A DNA stretch of 64,000 nt from Flavobacterium luteum (GTDB taxonomy: Bacteria; Bacteroidota; Bacteroidia; Flavobacteriales; Flavobacteriaceae): contig NZ_WAEM01000008.1 of assembly GCF_008806775.1 (NCBI RefSeq), positions 38,980 through 102,979 on the forward strand. The letters are read 5' to 3'. Shown piece by piece: positions 55,008 to 61,542 of this stretch. Position 1 is the stretch's first letter, and each line of letters starts with the position of its first letter. The notes below the pieces were generated by a model that made no database searches, was not told the DNA's origin, and saw only the letters and a program-made list of their open reading frames with translations. The translations under genes were made by a program, and so were the position numbers.

Positions 55008-58000
55008 TTAGTCTTCATCGGCAAGCATACTTTTCTCAATATAAATATCTCTCTTTTCTTTGGTCTTTGAAGTTAACTTCACATTTTTAACGATAATCTT
55101 CTTACTTAGAACTCCTTCAGAAGTTTTTATTCTTACTACATAGGTTCCTGTATTTAAATCCCTTACTAGGACTTGAATAAGAACACTTTGATTTTCATTT
55201 GAAACATCCCAAGTACTTATAGACTGACCTAATAAATTATATAACGTTACAGATTCAACTACTGTATGTAACGAACTGTTTTTAACACGTATCATATTGT
55301 CATTATTCGTAAAAGTTATTGCTATAGTCCGTTCCAAATCAAAATTATTTACTGATAAAGATGGCGCAGTTTCATTTTTATAAACTAAAGCAAAACGACT
55401 GTTGAAACTTCCGATTTCTGCTGTAAAAGTATATGGTGAAAGTTTCAAGTTATGAACACTATTCGTCAAATTATCTTTTAGGAATATGTCTTGAACATCT
55501 GAAAATATACCTATTAAACGATCAATTGCAATCGAATATTCTCCAGCTGTTTTTGCTTTAAATCCAAGAAGAACTGTATCATTTTCATCAAACGGCAATG
55601 CACGTCCTTGAATAACATAGTTCGCTTGCTCTACAATAGAACTTAATTCTATTCCCCCATTTCCAAATACTTTTGCATCAAAAACATCAACGCCCTGAGT
55701 TGCTCCAGCAACATAACTAATTGCTGTTTGAGAAAAAGCTCCTTTACTACTTGTAGCATTTAACCAAATTGTATTTCGTTCTTCTCCTTGAGACATTCTG
55801 AAAAATTGATTCGCATTGTTGGCAATTCTTTGAGAATTTTTAAACTTAAGTACCGATGCAGATTTAGACTCAACTATAAAACCTTGACCTGTTTGAATAA
55901 TACCATTAGGATCTGGTTTTGGTGTTGAAATATTTGCCTCTACATTAGAAATGAATGTTCCTCCAGCCCAAACACAATAGGAATTGTTTGCAACATCGCC
56001 ATTAGTTTCTCTCCAAAAATAGAGTGCTCCATTAATGACGTCACGATTATCATTGACAAATTCTGTCATACTAATTGGAGATGGATAAGGGTTTCCTACT
56101 AAATTAAAATTATAAACTTTTGTTAAGGTAGGGTCTACATTTGGCACCTGATTGTAGAACAAACTATAATTATAGTCTCCATTATTAGGCACGCCAGTAA
56201 ACTTTCCTGTCCAAATTGTTGGCGTTGTAGGATGCGTGTTAGCAACTCTTATCAATAATCCTTTAGCAGGAGAAAATGTATTAGCTGAAGGTACTAAAGA
56301 GTTATATAAATTAGTTGAAGAATCATAAGTATAGAATCTATTAGCGACTGTATTTGGTGAAAAAGACAACACATTTTGATTTGCCACTGGTGATGACCAT
56401 AGCGTATAGTCCAAACGCTTCAACAACGAACTGTTTCGATTCACAACGATAGCTCCAGAGTTAGTATTAGTTGTTCCTTGCTGAAGTAAATTAGCATTGT
56501 TCGCTAATGTAAAACTACTGCCATTGGCTACAGTTAATGCGTTATTCAAATTAACATTATAACCTGATGGAATGATCACAATTGCATTGTTGTTTACCGT
56601 TAATGAACAAGCATTAATATTGGCTGCCATGCTGTAATTACCTGAGATAATCGCTGCGCTTACACTTGTTGGAGCTCCATTACTCCATGACGTACCGTTC
56701 CATGTGGTACTTCCTCCCATTGTGATGGTTACAGTATTCGAAGTAGCGGGTGAGTTTGTCAAGCATGAGGTAGTATTTGAAGTCATTACAACGGTAACCG
56801 CATCATTATTGGCTAATGTTGTCGATATAAATTCGGGTGCCGTTTGTCCGGAAACATTCGTTCCATTCACTTTCCATTGGTAGGTTGGTGTTGCTCCGCC
56901 GTTGGTTGGCGTAGCAGTAAACGTTACACTCGATCCAGAACAGATTGTCGTTGCACTTGCTCCAATACTTACACTCGCTGGTAAATTTGGATTTACTGTC
57001 ATCGTTACCGTATTTGATGTTGATGGTGAGCTTGTCAAGCATGAGGTAGTATTTGAAGTCATTACAACGGTAACCACATCGTTATTGGCTAATGTTGTCG
57101 ATATAAATTCGGGTGCCGTTTGTCCGGAAACATTCGTTCCATTCACTTTCCATTGGTAGGTTGGTGTTGCTCCGCCGTTGGTTGGCGTAGCAGTAAACGT
57201 TACACTCGATCCAGAACAGATTGTCGTTGCACTTGCTCCAATACTTACACTCGCTGGTAAATTTGGATTTACTGTCATCGTTACCGTATTTGATGTTGCT
57301 GGTGAGCTTGTCAAGCAAGGGGTAGCATTTGAAGTCATTACAACGGTAACTGCATTTCCATTGGCTAAAGTTGTTGATGTAAATGTGGATGCCGTTTGTC
57401 CGGAAACATTCGTTCCATTCACTTTCCATTGGTAGGTTGGTGTTGCTCCGCCGTTGGTTGGCGTAGCAGTAAACGTTACACTCGATCCAGAACAGATTGT
57501 CGTTGCACTTGCTCCAATACTTACACTCGCTGGTAAATTTGGATTTACTGTCATCGTTACCGTATTTGATGTTGCTGGTGAGCTTGTCAAGCAAGGGGTA
57601 GCATTTGAAGTCATTACAACGGTAACTGCATTTCCATTGGCTAAAGTTGTTGATGTAAATGTGGATGCCGTTTGTCCGGAAACATTCGTTCCATTCACTT
57701 TCCATTGGTAGGTTGGTGTTGCTCCGCCGTTGGTTGGCGTAGCAGTAAAAGTTACACTCGCTCCGGAACAGATTGTCGTTGCACTTGCTCCAATACTTAC
57801 ACTCGCTGGTAAATTTGGATTTACTGTCATCGTTACCGTATTTGATGTTGCTGGTGAGCTTGTTAAACAAGGAGTAGCATTTGAAGTCATTACAACGGTA
57901 ACTGCATTTCCATTGGCTAATGTTGTTGATGTAAATGTGGATGCCGTTTGTCCGGAAACATTCGTTCCATTCACTTTCCATTGGTAGGTTGGTGTTGCTC

Positions 58001-59570
58001 CGCCGTTGGTTGGCGTAGCGGTAAACGTTACACTCGCTCCAGAACAGATTGTCGTTGCACTTGCTCCAATACTTACACTCGCTGGTAAATTTGGATTTAC
58101 TGTCATCGTTCCAATAGCTGTAACAGTTCCACAACCTCCTGTTAATGGAATGCTATAGTTGAAGGTTCCAGATGTTGTTGTCGTTCCGCTTATAGTAAGA
58201 ACATTAGTAGCCAAAGATGCTGTAATACCAGTTGGTAAACCTGATGCTGTTCCAATGCCTGTTGCACCAGATGTGGAATGGGTAATAGCCGTTAATAAGG
58301 TGTTCACACACAATGATGGAGTCGTTGATGCTACTCCTACAGTATTTGAAGCTGCAATAGTAACTGTAGTAGCTGCTGAAGTAGCCGTGGAGCAGGTTCC
58401 ATTTTGAAAAACCGCTCTAAATTGTGTGGTTTGATTCAAAGCTGCTGAGGTGTAAGTAGCCGAAGTATTGGCAATTGTTGTCCATGAACTAAAAGGACTT
58501 ACTGAACTTTCCCAACGCACTATTGTTCCCGTAGAACCAGATAATGTCAATAAAGCACTAGTAGACCCCGAACAAATTGTAGAACCTCCTGTTACTGAAC
58601 CAATCACCGAAGTTGTTGTTGCTGATACAGTTAATACCCCATAATTACCAAACTCAGAACAACCTCCTGATGTTACCCTAGCTCTATATTTATAATTATT
58701 CATAGCAACACTTACAGTAGCTATAGTAAGATTTATAAGTGTTACTCCCGAATAAGTTGCATTATTGGTTAAATTATTCCATCCCGTTCCATCATTCATA
58801 TTGACTTGCCATTGATAGGATGGTGAACTTGCAGTCGTAGTGACTGAAAATATAGAATTAGTTCCAGAACATGCAGAGACATTATTGGCACTACTTGAAA
58901 AAGAACAGGATGAACCATAAATAACAGAATTCACTAAATCAATTAAAACTTGACTTTCCGGATTAGTTACTTGTACTCCCGGAACAACATTAGCATCAAT
59001 AGAAGTAGGGGTAATTGCAACCGTTGCATTCGGATTTACGGCAAATATTTGTCCAGTCCCATTACCTCCAGTTGTATCAAAATCACCAATAATATCTCCT
59101 CCTACCACAACATTACCTTGTTTTTGTAACGTAGATGTGGCAGGGCTTAATAAATTTCCTGCAATTACAACATTACTTTTCCAAAAATCAGTAAAACCAT
59201 TATTAGTATAATTGCCATAAACAACTAATGTTGCAAGCGAAGACCCTCCCGGCATGATAAAGCTTCCCTCGGAATTAACGGTGAAATCATTATAATCAGT
59301 TAACTGTATCCCGTTATTGATATTTAGAGTTCCAGAGATACTTATGCTTTTTACAAATGAATTTGAAGAAATAGTAACCGTTCTGCTTGAAGGTATTACA
59401 ACATTATTTATAGCTGTTGGGATGCCGCTTGGACTCCAATTTGATGAGGTATTCCAATCCCCTGAGCTTGATCCGACAAATGTTTTAGTTTGTCCAAACA
59501 ATATATTTAGAAAAATGAGGAATAAAAATGTTATAAACTCTTTTTTTGAATTATGCAATAAATTTTTCAT
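55008..59570 (-). CDS. large repetitive T9SS-secreted surface protein (adhesin-like), copy 1
   Basis: A 1520-residue protein. A signal peptide (EFITFLFLIFLNILFGQ) is followed by an N-terminal region with SGDWNTSSNWSPSGIPTAIN, a motif common in flavobacterial secreted proteins. Residues 492-951 are five tandem 92-residue Ig-like repeats (each with CSG, TPTYQWKVNGTNVSGQ and TSSPATSNTVTMTV). A second WNGTSWSNGAPTS block and a carbohydrate-type region with LVGNPYPSPISM follow. The end has a type A T9SS sorting domain (LYNLLGQSISTW, LNTGTYVVRIKTSEGVLSKK) and then a 23-residue charged tail ending KSMLADED. It is probably displayed on the cell surface for adhesion. A close relative lies at 61.5 kb. 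Confidence 0.9.
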   Translation of the reverse strand: MKNLLHNSKKEFITFLFLIFLNILFGQTKTFVGSSSGDWNTSSNWSPSGIPTAINNVVIPSSRTVTISSNSFVKSISISGTLNINNGIQLTDYNDFTVNSEGSFIMPGGSSLATLVVYGNYTNNGFTDFWKSNVVIAGNLLSPATSTLQKQGNVVVGGDIIGDFDTTGGNGTGQIFAVNPNATVAITPTSIDANVVPGVQVTNPESQVLIDLVNSVIYGSSCSFSSSANNVSACSGTNSIFSVTTTASSPSYQWQVNMNDGTGWNNLTNNATYSGVTLINLTIATVSVAMNNYKYRARVTSGGCSEFGNYGVLTVSATTTSVIGSVTGGSTICSGSTSALLTLSGSTGTIVRWESSVSPFSSWTTIANTSATYTSAALNQTTQFRAVFQNGTCSTATSAATTVTIAASNTVGVASTTPSLCVNTLLTAITHSTSGATGIGTASGLPTGITASLATNVLTISGTTTTSGTFNYSIPLTGGCGTVTAIGTMTVNPNLPASVSIGASATTICSGASVTFTATPTNGGATPTYQWKVNGTNVSGQTASTFTSTTLANGNAVTVVMTSNATPCLTSSPATSNTVTMTVNPNLPASVSIGASATTICSGASVTFTATPTNGGATPTYQWKVNGTNVSGQTASTFTSTTLANGNAVTVVMTSNATPCLTSSPATSNTVTMTVNPNLPASVSIGASATTICSGSSVTFTATPTNGGATPTYQWKVNGTNVSGQTASTFTSTTLANGNAVTVVMTSNATPCLTSSPATSNTVTMTVNPNLPASVSIGASATTICSGSSVTFTATPTNGGATPTYQWKVNGTNVSGQTAPEFISTTLANNDVVTVVMTSNTTSCLTSSPSTSNTVTMTVNPNLPASVSIGASATTICSGSSVTFTATPTNGGATPTYQWKVNGTNVSGQTAPEFISTTLANNDAVTVVMTSNTTSCLTNSPATSNTVTITMGGSTTWNGTSWSNGAPTSVSAAIISGNYSMAANINACSLTVNNNAIVIIPSGYNVNLNNALTVANGSSFTLANNANLLQQGTTNTNSGAIVVNRNSSLLKRLDYTLWSSPVANQNVLSFSPNTVANRFYTYDSSTNLYNSLVPSANTFSPAKGLLIRVANTHPTTPTIWTGKFTGVPNNGDYNYSLFYNQVPNVDPTLTKVYNFNLVGNPYPSPISMTEFVNDNRDVINGALYFWRETNGDVANNSYCVWAGGTFISNVEANISTPKPDPNGIIQTGQGFIVESKSASVLKFKNSQRIANNANQFFRMSQGEERNTIWLNATSSKGAFSQTAISYVAGATQGVDVFDAKVFGNGGIELSSIVEQANYVIQGRALPFDENDTVLLGFKAKTAGEYSIAIDRLIGIFSDVQDIFLKDNLTNSVHNLKLSPYTFTAEIGSFNSRFALVYKNETAPSLSVNNFDLERTIAITFTNNDNMIRVKNSSLHTVVESVTLYNLLGQSISTWDVSNENQSVLIQVLVRDLNTGTYVVRIKTSEGVLSKKIIVKNVKLTSKTKEKRDIYIEKSMLADED
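56718..58097 (-). repeat. five tandem 276-bp repeats encoding 92-residue Ig-like units
   Basis: The units start at 58097, 57821, 57545, 57269 and 56993 on the reverse strand and are exactly 276 bp each. Units 1-3 are nearly identical. Units 4 and 5 share changes (TAPEF, NND, NTTSC), so the array grew by at least two steps. The copy at 61.5 kb has only two diverged units in the visible part. Confidence 0.95.
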
Positions 59571-59642
59571 ATTGTATGATTTAATTAGTAATCTGTTTTA
59601 AAAAAAATAGTCGATGAGTATCTTCTATTTTATTTAATACGA

Positions 59643-59674
59643 CAAACATAAAATTTTATTTTGAAATAAATCAA
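59643..59674 (-). promoter_or_regulatory. putative promoter of the copy 1 surface protein gene
   Basis: On the reverse strand: TTG (59672-59674), 21-nt spacer, TATGTTTG (59643-59650), 73 nt before the ATG. Confidence 0.6.
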
Positions 59675-59790
59675 AAAAAATACGACAAAATGCATATTTA
59701 TATCGACGAAGTGCTATTTATGCATTTTTATATAAATAATATCTTACATAATATATTCTAGAAAACGATTAAAAAGTACAAAGAAGCTAT

Positions 59791-59830
59791 AAAATCAAAA
59801 AGCCGTCCCACTGGACGGCTTTTTGATTTT
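59791..59830 (-). terminator. terminator of the small secreted Thr-rich gene
   Basis: A perfect 18-bp stem: AAAATCAAAAAGCCGTCC (59791-59808) pairs with 59813-59830 across a CACT loop. It lies 24 bp after the gene's stop codon and isolates it from the surface protein gene. Confidence 0.88.
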
Positions 59831-59853
59831 AACCTAAACTAATAATATAATAA

Positions 59854-60240
59854 TTAAGCGATTGTACTGTTGTAATTAGTTGCTTTTTTCAATAGAGTTT
59901 TGATTAACAAACGATTTGGAGCAATTCCTGAATTAATCATTTGTTTTTTAGTACCAGTTGAAAAATCATTTGATTGGTTGGTAGAAGGAGATTGTTTTGT
60001 TCCCATAAACCAAGAAACAAAATTCATTGTAGTATTAGTAGTTGTTGTAGCATGTGTGCTAGCAACTGTTTCGCCTGAAGAAGCTATTGAAACTTCTATT
60101 GTAATAGTTGAAGTAGCAGTTGGTTGAATATTTTGACCAAACATTCCAACACTTGATAATAAAAACAAAACAAATACCACAACTAATCCTGTTCTTGAAA
60201 AAGTATTTTGAGTGTTTGTATTTTGAGTAGTTGCTTTCAT
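59854..60240 (-). CDS. small secreted Thr/Ser-rich protein, hypothetical
   Basis: A 128-residue protein with a long N-terminal region before the membrane-like segment (SRTGLVVVFVLFLLSSVGMF, then GQN), probably a signal peptide with a 14-residue polar head. The mature part is rich in Thr, Ser and Asn (TATSTITIEVSIASSGETVA, THATTTTNTTMNF) and ends in a basic stretch (NRLLIKTLLKKATNYNSTIA). I do not recognise a family. It has its own promoter and a perfect terminator, and lies between the two large surface protein genes, so a role in the same surface system is plausible but only inferred. Confidence 0.7.
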   Translation of the reverse strand: MKATTQNTNTQNTFSRTGLVVVFVLFLLSSVGMFGQNIQPTATSTITIEVSIASSGETVASTHATTTTNTTMNFVSWFMGTKQSPSTNQSNDFSTGTKKQMINSGIAPNRLLIKTLLKKATNYNSTIA

Positions 60241-60278
60241 CTTTATGAGGTGTTAGAGGTTGTGTTTCTAATACATGT

Positions 60279-60309
60279 CAAAGATAGAGCAGCCACATAC
60301 CCACAACAA
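60279..60309 (-). promoter_or_regulatory. putative promoter of the small secreted Thr-rich gene
   Basis: On the reverse strand: TTG (60307-60309 or 60304-60306), 20- or 17-nt spacer, TATCTTTG (60279-60286). The -7 box ends 38 nt before the ATG. Confidence 0.62.
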
Positions 60310-60529
60310 TTATTTTCGTTGAAGTACTGTAAAACTCGTTTAAGCTACAAAAAAGACAAATTTGAATCCGTATGGCTAAAAAAAATGCCTTTCAACGACC
60401 ATATTTAACAACTTTCTCGATGAAAAACAGCTCAATTCTTTACTTTTTCCATAAAAAACCCTTTCGTAATCGTAGACTGCCCTCAAAAAGTTAGATACTG
60501 TATGATGGGGTGTTTTTTTGGAAAGAAAA

Positions 60530-60770
60530 GTCAAGTAGGATTTTGTACTTAGACTTGAGTGTATAAATTAGTATTAGAAAAACTTCATTCATGTGATTAT
60601 GTTCCAAATCAAAAGAGGTCAAATGAATCTAATATTCGTAAAATGGATTGGATTTTTACAGGCAGTTTGACATTGTTGCTTTATAAACAAGGACAAACCA
60701 AAGTTATTTGGTGTACGTTTAAATGGAAAGTTTTAAAAGCAATTAATAAAATTCATTTATTACCAACATA
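60530..60770 (+). pseudogene. IS3 OrfA remnant
   Basis: In one frame the text reads LVLEKLHSCDYVPNQKRSNE, SNIRKMDWIFTGSLTLLLYK and WKVLKAINKIHLLPT, which matches the order of IS3-family OrfA (helix-turn-helix segment then FKLKVLKAI). It starts without a proper Met and is broken by a stop at the left and by frameshifts. Confidence 0.65.
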
Positions 60771-61176
60771 AATTCGTTATGAATACTAAAGAATAACAAA
60801 TCAACTCAAAAAAAGACATAGTTATCAATCATAAAACCATTATAAAATTGATAAAATTATTAGGGTTAAAGAGTCTCATTAGAATCTAAAAATTCAAATC
60901 ACACAAAGAAGATTAGGCTAAAATTGGACTAACCTATTAGAAATAAAATTTAAACCAACCGCATTAAAACAAAAAAGCAACAGAGATAACTGAATTAATT
61001 GTCTCTGCTCATAAATTGTATTTAAGTCCAATAATAGACTTATTTAATCCATAAATCATAAGTTACCCATTCAACGAGCTACCCATTTTTAATCAAGTCG
61101 TAATGATCTTAAATAAAACTTACAAGAAAATACTAAATAACACTAATCGAATTCTACATTCTGATTAAGGCTGGCA

Positions 61177-61448
61177 ATGTCAAATGAAAAGAGATCAAAA
61201 CCAGTTGAAAAAAAAGAGATTATACAAAGTATATCTCGAAAAGGGAATTGTCTTGATAATACAATTATTGAAAATTTCGTCGGGATATTAAAAGCAGAAT
61301 TGTTTTTAACTAAAAAAATACACATCAATGAATCAATCAAAAATCGAAATAGAGGAAATATATTAAATGCTGTAAAAATGAGAGAAATAAGTTAAAATTA
61401 AACAAAATGAGCCCGACAAAATATCGAGCTCATCATTATCAAAATTAA
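61177..61448 (+). pseudogene. IS3 OrfB (integrase) C-terminal remnant
   Basis: KKEIIQSISRKGNCLDNTII followed by ENFVGILKAELF is the conserved last part of the IS3/IS150 integrase, including the catalytic Glu (in IENF). In another frame NERNKLKLNKMSPTKYRAHH gives the usual OrfB end (KLKGMSPxxYR). The frameshift and lost middle make it non-functional. Confidence 0.75.
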
Positions 61449-61542
61449 TTATAATTTTTTCAAAATTTTGGATTCAGTCTATCGCCAGGCTTTAATATTA
61501 CAATACTATTTTTTTAGTAATTATCGAAAAGTGAATTGATTA

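Larger units (their letters stand above)
60473..61481. mobile_element. decayed IS3-family insertion sequence with TCG target duplication
   Basis: The left end TAGACTGCCCTCAAAAAGTT (60473 on) is matched by the right end on the reverse strand, TAGACTGAATCCAAAATTTT (61481 down). TCG flanks both ends (60470-60472 and 61482-61484) as a 3-bp target duplication, as expected for IS3-type elements. The interior of 1009 bp holds pieces of both OrfA and OrfB in the forward direction, each full of stops and frameshifts. The size is 20-30% below a full IS3 element. Confidence 0.85.

Noticed and set aside
56718..58097. CRISPR-like regular spacing
   Set aside because: The repeats are 276 bp without spacers and lie within a coding frame, so this is a protein repeat array.
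57082..58134. A 350-residue open frame on the same strand as the surface protein, with repeats of its own
   Set aside because: It is an out-of-phase shadow of the 276-bp repeat array. Because the repeat length is a multiple of 3, every frame stays open across the units. It has a strange Cys/Trp/Ser composition and no start context.
56902..58407. Series of 82-85-residue forward-strand open frames spaced 276 bp
   Set aside because: They are antisense shadows of the same repeats, not a gene family.
60559..60771. A 70-residue open frame as a gene
   Set aside because: It is the OrfA remnant of the decayed IS3 element, without a proper start and cut by frameshifts.
61177..61395. A 72-residue open frame as a gene
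   Set aside because: It is the broken C-terminal part of an IS3 OrfB; the catalytic domain start is lost.
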